A stretch of DNA of 64,000 bases, from contig CBDICS010000093.1 of assembly GCA_965277415.1 (NCBI GenBank), forward strand, positions 83,780 to 147,779. The letters run 5' to 3'. The translations under genes and the position numbers were made by a program. Origin of the DNA: JAHDHW01 sp965277415 (GTDB lineage Bacteria; Bacteroidota; Bacteroidia; Chitinophagales; Saprospiraceae). The notes below the pieces were generated by a model. It was not told the DNA's origin. It saw only the letters and a program-made list of their open reading frames with translations, and did no database searches. Positions 36,334 to 45,299 of the stretch are shown here, one piece after another. Within the stretch, counting starts at the first letter, position 1. Each line of letters opens with the position of its first letter.

Positions 36334-36671
36334 TCAAATTTAATTTTATACTTTTCATCTAGGGTTTAATGATTTTAAAATTTATTCAAAATCATTCAAC
36401 ACAGGGATGCTAATAATTAACATTCTTAACGCTGTCTGAATCAAGATACTTGCGATACCTTCAGAAATACAAAAATAGTGCAAAGTTTTAATTAGACTTT
36501 AAAAGCTGATGCTTTGTTTTTCGATGATTGGTAGAAAAGTTTATCTAATTGGCATGGAAATTGGATTTGTTTAGTTGTCTTCACGACAATTCCCTCATAA
36601 GATTTTACCCTCCACAGAAATCCCTCCTTAAGATTTAAATACAACCATTTTTAATATTAACATCCATAACC
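36334..36671. other. Divergent control region
   Basis: A 338-bp gap. Two similar stretches, TTCCCTCATAAGATTTTACC (36587-36606) and ATCCCTCCTTAAGATTTAAA (36620-36639), lie 33 bp apart just before the gene at 36672 and look like a direct repeat or paired site. I see no gene here. Confidence 0.4.
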
Positions 36672-37037
36672 ATGAAATCGAGAATTCCATTCGTATTCGT
36701 ATTCCTTTGTTTTTGTTTTTCTATTCAAGCCAATAATGGTAATCCAACTAATTCTACTGTCTACGCTTCTGCTGAAACAAATTATTCCTTAGATAAGATT
36801 TTTTATAATGATTTTGAGAATCACTATGTATTTGTGGATTTTGAATCTATTACGGATGATTTGATTCAAATTAATCTATTGCGTGGGGAAAAGATGATGA
36901 TGGAAGATGATATCACGGATTTGCCAGGGAATGCAATTTATGAACTAAATGTTGACCTTTTCAGAACAGGAATTTATACTATCGAACTAGTAACTCTGCA
37001 AGGAGTAAAAATATACAAAAAAATAACAATAGAATAG
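36672..37037 (+). CDS. Small secreted protein resembling a lone T9SS sorting domain
   Basis: A 121-residue protein with a signal peptide at ~1-20 (ends IQAN). The rest resembles an isolated T9SS type A C-terminal domain: a strand region with VFVDFESITDDLIQINLL and the typical ending GIYTIELVTLQGVKIYKK. A cargo tail without cargo may be a surface peptide, a decoy, or a remnant of a larger gene. It is monocistronic. Confidence 0.65.
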   Translation: MKSRIPFVFVFLCFCFSIQANNGNPTNSTVYASAETNYSLDKIFYNDFENHYVFVDFESITDDLIQINLLRGEKMMMEDDITDLPGNAIYELNVDLFRTGIYTIELVTLQGVKIYKKITIE

Positions 37038-37103
37038 CTCTGTTTAGTTTTTTGGAATTTCTCATTTGGTCGCTCGTGCATTGCATAGAGCGATTTTTTT
37101 ATT

Positions 37104-37180
37104 AGAGTCTGTTTAAAAATTATTAACTGGGCTACAAAAACGCCTTTTTCGCCTAAGCGAACAAAATTTAAACAGGCTCT
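37104..37180. mobile_element. 77-bp MITE-like palindromic element, copy 1
   Basis: The ends are inverted repeats (AGAGTCTGTTTAAA against TTTAAACAGGCTCT, one mismatch). An internal hairpin TTCGC-CTAA-GCGAA is present. It matches 53224-53300 at 72 of 77 positions with equal length; all five differences are transitions. Its right end overlaps the stop codon of the minus-strand gene at 37180. It has no coding capacity. Confidence 0.75.
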
Positions 37181-37758
37181 TACTCTTTCAGTATTTCTGC
37201 ATCATCTAAGATATAATTTAAATAATCTAAGTCAGAATCATTTAACCTAAGTTTACCTCTAAAGGTGACCATTGCATCTTGTTTAAATCTAGTGGATTGT
37301 TTTTTCAATTGGACATCAATTACAGTTTCAGGACCTGCACCTCCACAAAAAAAGCAGCTGGTAAACGGAAAGGCTGAAAGGATTACAATCGTTGCATCAC
37401 CTGTTTCTTCAAAAGGTATAACATATCCTTTGATTTGAATTTTTTTACCGTCTAGTTTCTTTATAGATGGATGAAAAATAGGATAGGCTATCATGGTGTT
37501 AAATTCTGTATTCAACTTTTCTTCAAAATCTACCCGCGATAAGTGCTTCCAACTGATATTATAAAATCCATCAACTATAGTATAACTACTCGTATCTGTT
37601 TCCGAAATTTGATAGGTTGAATCTTCTACTAAATCTGTAAGATTAATTTCTTCTTCAATATTTTTTTCAGCAGGTTCAATACTTTCTTCTTTACCCAATA
37701 ACTGTAACAAGCCTAAACTGGTCAAAAGCACCAGTATAAAAACAATAACGTACTTCAT
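37180..37758 (-). CDS. Membrane-anchored DUF3299-like protein
   Basis: A 192-residue protein with one N-terminal membrane helix (~3-20) and an acidic linker (EPAEKNIEEEINL). Residues ~75-190 form an OB-like domain: KKIQIKGYVIPF, SCFFCGGAGPE with two cysteines, and MVTFRGKLRLN near the end. DUF3299-type proteins share this G-x-V-x-P and Cys-x-x-Cys pattern; their function is not known to me. The two cysteines may bind metal. The stop codon is contributed partly by the 77-bp element. Confidence 0.65.
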   Translation of the reverse strand: MKYVIVFILVLLTSLGLLQLLGKEESIEPAEKNIEEEINLTDLVEDSTYQISETDTSSYTIVDGFYNISWKHLSRVDFEEKLNTEFNTMIAYPIFHPSIKKLDGKKIQIKGYVIPFEETGDATIVILSAFPFTSCFFCGGAGPETVIDVQLKKQSTRFKQDAMVTFRGKLRLNDSDLDYLNYILDDAEILKE

Positions 37759-37885
37759 AGAATGTAATTTTCCGTAAAGATATAAGCGAAGATCGAAAGA
37801 CCAAAGTAAATTGTTTTTTGAACTTTACTTTGAGCCTTTTAAGATAGGATTTTTGATAAATCAGAAAAGAAGAGTTTGATTAGAT

Positions 37886-37941
37886 AGTCAGTAGTCAATA
37901 AGATAGAAGTTCTCACTGACTACTGACCACACTGACTACTG
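37886..37941. repeat. GTAGTCAG palindromic array overlapping a stop codon
   Basis: GTCAGTAGTCA (37887-37897) is the perfect complement of 37917-37927. A further CTGACTACTG copy (37932-37941) repeats the one at 37916-37925 with a 16-bp period. The TAG stop of the minus-strand gene (37938-37936) lies inside the repeat. It is related to the array at 32627-32720. Confidence 0.7.
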
Positions 37942-38985
37942 TATAATCAACTTTTTAGTAGCTACTGCACCATCTAAGGTTTGGATATTAATCAAATAAA
38001 GTCCTGGAAGCAAATCATTGGTAGCAATATCTAATTTGTTCATACCTTGAGTAAGTTCTCCTTGGAATATAGGTCGAATAGCTTGACCACTCAAATCAAA
38101 AAGTTGGATATTTAATTCCATTGACTGATCTTTCAAGTTCACATTTAATTGAGTATGATCAGTAGCGATCGTTGGGAATAATTCAATATTTATAAGGTCT
38201 TCAGAAATAGTACTAACTGAAGAAGGGACACTGAATTCAGCTATTGTATTTACATTTACATACTGATAGGTTGTTCCGTCAAATTCCCAAATAATACCAG
38301 CAACTGTAATATTATCCATATCCCAGGCTGGATTTAATTCTAAAGAAAGCGTTTCTGTAAATTCTGTATCAGCAACTATATCTCCATTAACAAGCTCGTT
38401 TCCAAATAATTCACCAGGTGTAAATGAAGCTCGCAGTACATAAGGATGCATAGCCATTGAGCTATTTGAAGCTTGATTACTAATAACATTATGCTCAAGG
38501 ATATAAACTCCAAGATAATACGATCCAGAAGCTTCTTGAAAAAATTTCGTTTTTGCATTTATGGTTAAAACATTATCTAAAATACTGGCTTCAAAACCAA
38601 CATTTGCCATTGGTGAGAGTAAAAAATTAGCATCTACTAAATCTTTTACTTCTTGTCGCTTCGCGCTTGCATTACCTGGACTGGCTTCAACATCTTGATT
38701 TCCAGCATAAAAGTAAGGTTGATATGGTGCCATAAAATTATTTGAAAAAGCTACTCCTTCGTCGCTTTCTAAATTGCCACCATGATGGGCCCCTACGAAA
38801 ACAGCTTTTTCACTATTATCCATAATAATATCTTCAAAGAAAGTCCAGCCCCAGGTTCCACAGTTAGGACACCAAGTAGCTGTTACTTTAGTCAAAAGTG
38901 TTTTTTGGACTTCAGGTACTTCTTGTGCATAAGAAAGCGTAAAAAAAGCTAATGATAAGGCAAGGCTAAGTAATCTTTTATTCAT
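37936..38985 (-). CDS. Omp28-like thioredoxin-fold protein with T9SS sorting tail
   Basis: A 349-residue protein with a signal peptide at ~1-20. Residues ~28-120 resemble a thioredoxin-fold Omp28-type domain with the motif TATWCPNCGTWGW. Residues ~130-260 form a beta domain. Residues ~270-349 are a T9SS type A tail (ELFPTIATDHTQLNV, then LPGLYLINIQT). It should be a surface-located protein, possibly with redox activity through the CPNC pair. Its stop codon falls within a GTAGTCAG repeat, which may have replaced the original last codons. Confidence 0.82.
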   Translation of the reverse strand: MNKRLLSLALSLAFFTLSYAQEVPEVQKTLLTKVTATWCPNCGTWGWTFFEDIIMDNSEKAVFVGAHHGGNLESDEGVAFSNNFMAPYQPYFYAGNQDVEASPGNASAKRQEVKDLVDANFLLSPMANVGFEASILDNVLTINAKTKFFQEASGSYYLGVYILEHNVISNQASNSSMAMHPYVLRASFTPGELFGNELVNGDIVADTEFTETLSLELNPAWDMDNITVAGIIWEFDGTTYQYVNVNTIAEFSVPSSVSTISEDLINIELFPTIATDHTQLNVNLKDQSMELNIQLFDLSGQAIRPIFQGELTQGMNKLDIATNDLLPGLYLINIQTLDGAVATKKLIIQ

Positions 38986-39153
38986 TTTTACGGATTAATA
39001 ATTTTAAAATAATGATTTGATTGAAATATTGATTTGTTGCTTAAACAACTATTTTGAGCAACTTTTAAATGACTTCTATAAAGAAACACAAATATCAGGC
39101 TATAATTTTTAAAAATAGCTACAAACTAAAATGATTGTCTTATAGATTCCACT

Positions 39154-39191
39154 AAAAAAGGGGAAATAATCATTGATTATTTCCCCTTTTT
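39154..39191 (-). terminator. Terminator of rpmI-rplT
   Basis: A near-perfect 15-18 bp stem (AAAAGGGGAAATAATC and its complement) with a tiny loop and flanking A/T tracts. It is symmetrical, so it could work in both directions. It lies 21 bp after the rplT stop. Confidence 0.9.
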
Positions 39192-39212
39192 AATATCGAA
39201 GATAAAATTTAT

Positions 39213-39560
39213 TTATCCATTTGCTTCAGCAACAATACTTTTAAAAACTTCTGGATGATTCATTGCCATATCAGCTAAGACTTTTCTATTAAGTCCTATT
39301 TCGCTTTTTGACAAATTGTGTATGAATCTAGAATAAGTTGTACCATTAAGGCGTGCAGCTGCATTAATACGAGCGATCCAAAGTCTACGGAAAGCACGTT
39401 TTTTATTTCTTCTGTCTCGATAAGCATATCCCCATCCTTTTTCGACGGCATTTTTTGCTACAGTATAGACATTACTTCTAGCACCAAAATAACCCTTGGC
39501 TGCTTTTAAGATTTTTTTACGTCTGGTTCTTGACGCAACGGAGTTGACTGAACGTGGCAT
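39213..39560 (-). CDS. rplT: 50S ribosomal protein L20
   Basis: A 115-residue protein of standard length. It shows the basic N-terminus and the L20 pattern (SRTRRKKILKAAKGYFGA, then YAYRDRRNKKRAFRRLWIARIN). It binds 23S rRNA and is needed for early 50S assembly. It follows rpmI by 72 bp in the conserved infC-rpmI-rplT order. In other bacteria L20 represses this operon by binding its mRNA; I cannot see that site here. Confidence 0.98.
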   Translation of the reverse strand: MPRSVNSVASRTRRKKILKAAKGYFGARSNVYTVAKNAVEKGWGYAYRDRRNKKRAFRRLWIARINAAARLNGTTYSRFIHNLSKSEIGLNRKVLADMAMNHPEVFKSIVAEANG

Positions 39561-39632
39561 ATTAAGTGTTTTTAGTACGATACAGAGGTCTATCTAGACA
39601 CTTTTCCTGTATCCTCGTTAAAAATAATTCAT

Positions 39633-39830
39633 TTACATTAAACAAAGTAAATGCTTGATTCTTTTCTCATCAGCTTTGCTAACAAGACCTGCGTGACGAA
39701 GGCGAAGTTTTCTCTTCTTAGACATTTTAGTTAAGATATGAGATTTATAAGCCTTTCTACGCTTAATTTTACCTGATCCAGTGACTGTGAAACGCTTCTT
39801 AGCACTGGAATGAGTCTTCATTTTAGGCAT
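39633..39830 (-). CDS. rpmI: 50S ribosomal protein L35
   Basis: A 65-residue basic protein with the L35 signature MPKMKTHSSAKKRFTVTGSG and KAYKSHILTKMSKKRKLRLR. It is expressed from its own promoter at 39858-39888, with a short leader, and leads into rplT. Confidence 0.98.
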   Translation of the reverse strand: MPKMKTHSSAKKRFTVTGSGKIKRRKAYKSHILTKMSKKRKLRLRHAGLVSKADEKRIKHLLCLM

Positions 39831-39857
39831 AGTAAATACTTTTTTTTAAAAGGACTG

Positions 39858-39888
39858 CAAAGATAGAGAAAAGATCCCGTAGATCAAA
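39858..39888 (-). promoter_or_regulatory. rpmI promoter, full Bacteroidota consensus
   Basis: On the minus strand TTTG (39888-39885) is followed after exactly 19 bp by TATCTTTG (39865-39858). That is the classic TTTG-N19-TAnnTTTG layout. It gives rpmI-rplT a promoter independent of infC. Confidence 0.75.
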
Positions 39889-40010
39889 GTTATAAAACCT
39901 CGATTTTGAAAAAGAAACTGTACACTAGTTTAGATATAAATTCCTAGCCAATATTTGGATGATTGATAAACAAATCAATATCCCAGACAAGTCTTAATTG
40001 TTATTGCGAG

Positions 40011-40604
40011 TTAATTTTTCTTCTTAGGTACCTTTTTAGGGGCAATGATAACAATCATTCGCCTTCCTTCCATTTTAGGTAGATTCTCTGGAGTCCCTAA
40101 TTCATCTAAATTTTTAAGGAATTTAAGAAGAAGTAATTGTCCACGATCTTTAAATACGATGGTTCTACCACGAAAATGAACATAAGCTTTTACTTTAGCA
40201 CCTTCCTCAAGGAATTTTTTAGCATGTTTAAGCTTAAAATCAAAATCATGATCATCCGTATTAGGGCCAAAACGAATTTCTTTGATTACTGTTTTAGAGG
40301 TTTTTGCTTTAATCTCTTTTTCCTTCTTTTTCTTAATGTAAAGAAATTTTCTGTAATCAATTATTTTACAAACTGGTGGGTCTGCATTTGGAGAGATTTC
40401 TACAAGGTCGAGGTCTAACTCTCTCGCCCATCGATTAGCATCTTTTGTGGAATAGATACCCGGTTCAATTTCTCTGCCAGCTATTTCGCTGATGTCCTCA
40501 AGATTATCTCCGACCAATCGGATTTGAGGGACTTTAATAAAACCATTAATTCGAAATTCAGGGCCTCTTGTTTCTTGGAATTGCTTTCTTTGTCTTTTCG
40601 CCAA
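40011..40604 (-). CDS. infC: Translation initiation factor IF-3, non-AUG start
   Basis: A protein of about 197 residues: N-domain FRINGFIKVPQIRLVGDN, the linker rich in Lys (KFLYIKKKKEKEIKAK), and the C-domain KEIRFGPNTDDHDFDFKLKHAKKFL. No ATG is available near the N-terminus in this frame. The best start is TTG at 40604, with ATT at 40613 as an alternative, upstream of which is an in-frame stop. Rare start codons are a known feature of infC, because IF-3 itself rejects them and so limits its own synthesis. rpmI-rplT follow, 180 bp downstream. Confidence 0.95.
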   Translation of the reverse strand: MAKRQRKQFQETRGPEFRINGFIKVPQIRLVGDNLEDISEIAGREIEPGIYSTKDANRWARELDLDLVEISPNADPPVCKIIDYRKFLYIKKKKEKEIKAKTSKTVIKEIRFGPNTDDHDFDFKLKHAKKFLEEGAKVKAYVHFRGRTIVFKDRGQLLLLKFLKNLDELGTPENLPKMEGRRMIVIIAPKKVPKKKN

Positions 40605-40691
40605 TAGATAAATTATTTGTTATAAAATGTTATTTGATTTGTATAACGTATTATTTGAAGGAATGATTCCTGTAATACGAGTACTTTAGTA

Positions 40692-40731
40692 TAAAAATAA
40701 AAAAGTACATTCACAATAATGCGAATGTACT
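40692..40731 (-). terminator. clpC terminator
   Basis: On the minus strand AGTACATTC pairs with GAATGTACT (complements of 40723-40731 and 40704-40712) and is followed by a T-rich tract. It lies about 25 bp after the clpC stop and separates clpC from infC. Confidence 0.88.
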
Positions 40732-40754
40732 CTATTTATTTTTAAACTATCTTA

Positions 40755-43295
40755 TTATTCTTTGATATCTGTGTTTTTTACCTCTTTTGATAGTGCTATT
40801 TCGATAGATTTGTTGTCTTTTGCCATTATAGCTTTGAAAGCACTTCCATCAACAGGGTTTTGATTCAAAATGAATTCCGCCAAAGGATCTTCAATATACT
40901 TCTGAATTGCACGGTGTAATGGCCTTGCTCCAAATTGAGGATCAAATCCTTTTTCAGCAACAAATTTTTTGGCTCCTTCAGAAAGCTTTAGAGCATAACC
41001 CATGCCTTCTAATCGTTTGTATAAATCTTTGAGTGTAATATCAATAATCTTAAAGATATCGTCTTGATCAAGACTATTGAATACAACGACATCATCAATT
41101 CTATTTAAAAACTCAGGACTGAAAGTTCGTTTTAAAGCATTTTGAATAACTGCTTTGCTATTATCTTCTTGAGCATCTTGTCTCGCTTGAGTAGCAAATC
41201 CAACTCCTTGGCCAAAGTCTTTCAATTGACGAACCCCAATATTAGAGGTCATAATAATCATCGTATTCTTAAAGTCTACCTTTCGACCCAATCCATCAGT
41301 AAGTTGTCCATCATCTAATACTTGTAATAAGATATTATATACATCAGGATGCGCTTTTTCAATCTCATCTAAAAGAATTACTGAGTATGGCTTTCTTCGG
41401 ACTTTTTCAGTTAATTGCCCACCTTCTTCATATCCAACATAGCCGGGAGGCGCTCCAATCAATCTACTGATTGCAAATTTCTCCATGTATTCACTCATAT
41501 CAATTCTAATAAGTGAATCTTCCGAATCAAAAATATATCTTGCTAAAGCTTTTGCTAATTCTGTCTTACCAACACCTGTAGGCCCTAAGAATATAAAAGA
41601 ACCAATTGGTTTTGAAGGATCTTTCAGACCAACGCGATTTCGTTGAATAGCCTTCGTAACTTTTACAATCGCTTCATCTTGTCCAATGATTACATCTTGT
41701 AAATCTTTGGTCATTCCGACTAGTTTATTGCTTTCACTTTGAGCAACTCTAATCACTGGAATTCCTGTCATCATAGAAACAACTTCCGCAATATCGTCTT
41801 CATTTACTGGATAACGTTTGGTTTTAGCTTCTTCTTCCCACTCTACTTTTGCAAATTCCAACTGACGAACTAATTTAGATTCATCATCTCTTAAATCAGC
41901 AGCTTTTTCATATTGTTGGTTCTTGACTGCTTGATTTTTCTTTTCTTTGAGCTCTTCAATTTGCTTTTCAAGCTCTTCAATATGCTTAGGTACATGGATA
42001 TTTTTCAAATGGACCCTTGCTCCAACCTCGTCTAATACATCTATTGCTTTATCTGGTAAAAAACGATCACTAATATAACGATCACTAAGTTTGACACAAG
42101 CCTTAATGGCTTCATCCGAATAGTTTACATTATGAAATTCTTCGTATTTAGGTTTGATATTTTCTAAAATATGGACAGCTTCTTCCGCTGATGGTGGATC
42201 TACGATTACTTTTTGGAAACGACGATCAAGCGCACCATCTTTTTCAATATGCTGACGATATTCATCTAAAGTAGAGGCTCCAATACATTGTAATTCACCT
42301 CTAGCTAAAGCTGGTTTGAATATATTAGAAGCATCCAAAGACCCAGTTGCGCCTCCTGCTCCAACGATAGTATGTATTTCATCAATGAAAAGAATCACAT
42401 CACGAGATTTTTCAAGCTCGTTCATTATTGCTTTCATTCTTTCCTCAAATTGTCCACGATACTTAGTTCCAGCGACCAAAGCAGCAAGGTCAAGCATGAC
42501 GATACGCTTATTAAATAAGGTTCTGGATACTTTACGTTGTATAATTCTAAGTGCTAAACCCTCAACGATAGCGGTTTTACCAACACCAGGTTCTCCAATA
42601 AGAATTGGATTATTCTTTTTACGTCGGCTGAGAATTTGTGAAACTCTTTCGATTTCATTTTCTCGACCAATGATTGGATCCAATTTATCTTCTTCCGCTA
42701 ATTTGGTAACATCCCTACCAAAATTATCTAAAACCGGAGTTCTTGATTTCGAGGCACCCTTTCTTTGGTATCGAGCGCTATCCTCTTCTTCAAATGGCTC
42801 ATCAGGATCTGAAGGACCAGATGCAAATAGATCTGGACTAGTCATATCTTGTTCTTGCTTAACAAAGTCAAGTTCAGATTTATAGATATCATAGTCAACA
42901 TCAAATTGACTTAGAATACGAGATGCAAGATTATCTTTATGCTTAAGAATAGAAAGCATAAGGTGCTCAGGGCAAATCTCTTCGTTCTTTAGCATTTTTG
43001 CTTCGAGAAAAGTTACTTTCAAAACCTTTTCAGCATGCTTGTTTAAAGGAAGATTACCGACATTCAAAGAAGCTTTATTGATCGGTACTCTTTGCACAGA
43101 CTCCTCAATCGTTTGCTTCAATTCGAAAGTATCCACATCTAATGAATCCAGAACACGAATCGCTAGACTCTCTTCTATTTGCATGATGCCAAGAAGCAAA
43201 TGTTCTGTGCCGATGAAATCTTGTCCTAAACGAACGGCCTCTTCGCGACTGCGAGAGATTATTTTTTTTACTTTTGATGAAAACTTCCTGTTCAT
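40755..43295 (-). CDS. clpC: ATP-dependent Clp protease ATPase subunit ClpC
   Basis: An 846-residue AAA+ unfoldase. Two Clp N-terminal repeats cover ~1-145 (FIGTEHLLLGI, CPEHLMLSI). AAA-1 has Walker A GEPGVGKTA. A UVR motif lies in the middle domain (KNQQYEKAADLRDDE). AAA-2 has Walker A GPTGVGKTE and the conserved FLNRIDDVVVF. The UVR motif and N-repeats mark it as ClpC rather than ClpA/B. It feeds proteins to ClpP. It is monocistronic; an operator-like palindrome at 43483-43510 lies upstream. Confidence 0.96.
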   Translation of the reverse strand: MNRKFSSKVKKIISRSREEAVRLGQDFIGTEHLLLGIMQIEESLAIRVLDSLDVDTFELKQTIEESVQRVPINKASLNVGNLPLNKHAEKVLKVTFLEAKMLKNEEICPEHLMLSILKHKDNLASRILSQFDVDYDIYKSELDFVKQEQDMTSPDLFASGPSDPDEPFEEEDSARYQRKGASKSRTPVLDNFGRDVTKLAEEDKLDPIIGRENEIERVSQILSRRKKNNPILIGEPGVGKTAIVEGLALRIIQRKVSRTLFNKRIVMLDLAALVAGTKYRGQFEERMKAIMNELEKSRDVILFIDEIHTIVGAGGATGSLDASNIFKPALARGELQCIGASTLDEYRQHIEKDGALDRRFQKVIVDPPSAEEAVHILENIKPKYEEFHNVNYSDEAIKACVKLSDRYISDRFLPDKAIDVLDEVGARVHLKNIHVPKHIEELEKQIEELKEKKNQAVKNQQYEKAADLRDDESKLVRQLEFAKVEWEEEAKTKRYPVNEDDIAEVVSMMTGIPVIRVAQSESNKLVGMTKDLQDVIIGQDEAIVKVTKAIQRNRVGLKDPSKPIGSFIFLGPTGVGKTELAKALARYIFDSEDSLIRIDMSEYMEKFAISRLIGAPPGYVGYEEGGQLTEKVRRKPYSVILLDEIEKAHPDVYNILLQVLDDGQLTDGLGRKVDFKNTMIIMTSNIGVRQLKDFGQGVGFATQARQDAQEDNSKAVIQNALKRTFSPEFLNRIDDVVVFNSLDQDDIFKIIDITLKDLYKRLEGMGYALKLSEGAKKFVAEKGFDPQFGARPLHRAIQKYIEDPLAEFILNQNPVDGSAFKAIMAKDNKSIEIALSKEVKNTDIKE

Positions 43296-44041
43296 GATTA
43301 CTTTTTAGACCTCAATAAATGTTTCAAAAATCTAATATTAGATACGGTAACAATAATAAGGTTAATTATTTAATCTTACAACAAATGATGACTTGAAAGC
43401 CTATTAATGATAGGCAATAGTTTAAAGTAGGGTTTTGTATTTGCATAAAAACTATCGTTTTAACAAATTTGTTCATCGAGTTTAATTAATCATATTCGAA
43501 AGATTAATTACGAAAGAAATCAAATACAGTTGTCTATTCAACGATTGTTTTTTGAATATAATAATATAACTACCTTAAAAATTGTGCCACTAGGAGATCT
43601 TTTCCTTTTTGATAGCTATAATCTCAATTAAATGTAAAGATTATTACCTAATTATTATGTTTTATTTATATAGCTGTTGAACATTGTGCAATAAGATTCA
43701 AAAGCGAAATTTTTTCTTTCCTTTTATACGTTTTCCTTTTTTGAAATCAGGTATTATTGTAGTTGGCTGATTACGTTTTACCTAAAAAACTAGATGTATT
43801 AAATAATTAGATGAAAAAGATACAGACTCTTTTAAATCAGGATTGTTTTTTCTTGAGTTTTTTCTTGTAAATGAGATTTAATGTGTTGAAATATAGTTTG
43901 TTATGTAATATTGACTCAACTAGATGAAATAATGAAAAAGCTTGATTATTTTTACCGAAAATATTTAGTTATATTGTGAAATAATGAGACATTTGTGATT
44001 TATTCAACAATTACATTAGCTAAAATAAAGTTAAAGTATTT
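43296..44041. other. Non-coding region between clpC and the STAS gene
   Basis: About 745 bp of AT-rich DNA between divergent genes with no convincing coding region. The only clear structure is the inverted repeat at 43483-43510. Confidence 0.5.
43483..43510. promoter_or_regulatory. Palindromic operator-like site upstream of clpC
   Basis: TAATTAATC (43483-43491) is the perfect complement of GATTAATTA (43502-43510) with a 10-bp spacer, about 190 bp ahead of clpC. This is the form of a dimer-binding site. The regulator is unknown, and the low-complexity sequence weakens the case. Confidence 0.35.
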
Positions 44042-44425
44042 ATGAAATTTACTATTGATAAACAAGAAAAATACACGATTCTAAGTTTAGAAGAAAAGGT
44101 CTTAAACACTATACTTGCTCCTAGTTTGAAGTCAGAATTTGTGATTATGAGAAATGAAGGTGTTCAAAATTTGATATTAGATTTGTCGGCTGTCACTTTT
44201 GTAGATTCATCAGGATTAAGTGCCATATTGACAGCTAATCGCCTTTGGAATGGCGCTGGAACTTTTATACTTACTGGTATTGAGCATGAAAATGTCAAAA
44301 AGCTTATTAATATTTCAAGACTGGATACGGTACTTACGATCATACCTACTGTATCTGAATCTACCGACTATGTTCTAATGGAAGAAATAGAAAGAGAGCT
44401 AAACGCTGATGATGAGGAGTCCTAG
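44042..44425 (+). CDS. STAS-domain anti-sigma factor antagonist
   Basis: A 127-residue single STAS domain. The phosphorylation loop reads LDLSAVTFVDSSGLSAILTA, with the conserved D-S-S-G near residue 58, followed by the usual helix. Such proteins are switched by serine kinases (SpoIIAB/RsbW type) and phosphatases. Neither a kinase nor a cognate sigma factor is adjacent, so the partner lies elsewhere. An acidic C-terminal tail (ERELNADDEES) is added. A strong terminator follows. Confidence 0.9.
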   Translation: MKFTIDKQEKYTILSLEEKVLNTILAPSLKSEFVIMRNEGVQNLILDLSAVTFVDSSGLSAILTANRLWNGAGTFILTGIEHENVKKLINISRLDTVLTIIPTVSESTDYVLMEEIERELNADDEES

Positions 44426-44440
44426 ATACTTATAATCGTA

Positions 44441-44486
44441 TTATTAAAAAGGCTCATTTGGAATCCCAAATGAGCCTTTTTAATAA
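44441..44486 (+). terminator. STAS gene terminator
   Basis: AAAAAGGCTCATTTGG (44446-44461) is the perfect complement of 44466-44481, and AT pairing extends it on both sides. It sits 16 bp after the stop. Confidence 0.92.
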
Positions 44487-44618
44487 TACCCTAAAGTAAG
44501 ATGGGATAAAAAAAATAGACCTGAATAAATCAGATCTATTTCTAATATCATTTTTTAACCAAACTATAAAATGCTATGCTATGCTTATTTAATTTGTAGA
44601 TGTTCTACATTTAACTAA

Positions 44619-45299
44619 CTATGCGAGCTTAGCCATATCTCTTATTAAAATACTTCTTCTATTAAAGTATATTAGATCTGATTTTCGTAATTCATTTAAA
44701 ACAGATGTAACTGTTTGTCTTGAAGTTCCTGTTAGGTTTGCAATATCTTGTTGTGTCAAGGAGTGTTTTAGTAGCATTTCATAGCCAACTCTTCTTCCTC
44801 TTTTTTCTGCACTCTCTTTCAAAAATTCTATAATACGTGTTCTTGCATCTTTAAATATTAATGATTCCAAACGACTTTCTGCTCTTCTCAAACGACCTCC
44901 TATTAGAGAGATTACTTTCAGACAAAGTTTATGATTGGTTTGCATAAAATGCTGAAAATCTGAAACCTTCAATACGCATAACTTTACTTCTTCATTCATT
45001 GTCCTTGCGAAATCTTGACGTCTTACTTCACCCACTAAACCAAGTTCTCCAAACATCGCAGTAGGATGTAAAATTGCTTTGATGACTTCTCTTCCATCAC
45101 TTGAATGTGTCCCAATTTTAATCGTTCCTTTTACTAAAAAGAAAACGTTATTCGATGCCTCATCAGGTAAGTATATATAACTATACTTAGGTTTGATCTT
45201 GATCTCGACTAGACTTGACAATTTTTCAATTTCCTCATAACTAAGGACAGAGAATAATGGAAATTGTTGAAGAAAGGTTGTTTTTGAAGCATTATCCAT
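44619..45299 (-). CDS. Crp/Fnr-family transcription regulator
   Basis: A 226-residue protein. A cyclic-nucleotide-binding-like beta roll covers ~15-125 (NVFFLVKGTIKIG, then MFGELGLVGEVRRQ). A dimer helix and a winged helix-turn-helix lie at ~165-220 (LTQQDIANLTGTSRQTVTSVLNEL). The roll has the GELGLVGEVRR segment in place of the strict cAMP motif, so the effector is uncertain. There are no FNR-type cysteine clusters. It is monocistronic, converging with the STAS gene. Confidence 0.9.
   Translation of the reverse strand: MDNASKTTFLQQFPLFSVLSYEEIEKLSSLVEIKIKPKYSYIYLPDEASNNVFFLVKGTIKIGTHSSDGREVIKAILHPTAMFGELGLVGEVRRQDFARTMNEEVKLCVLKVSDFQHFMQTNHKLCLKVISLIGGRLRRAESRLESLIFKDARTRIIEFLKESAEKRGRRVGYEMLLKHSLTQQDIANLTGTSRQTVTSVLNELRKSDLIYFNRRSILIRDMAKLA

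Noticed and set aside
42316..43308. Long open frames antisense to clpC (and similar ones antisense to pnp)
   Set aside because: They mirror the codon pattern of strongly conserved genes and have no independent features.
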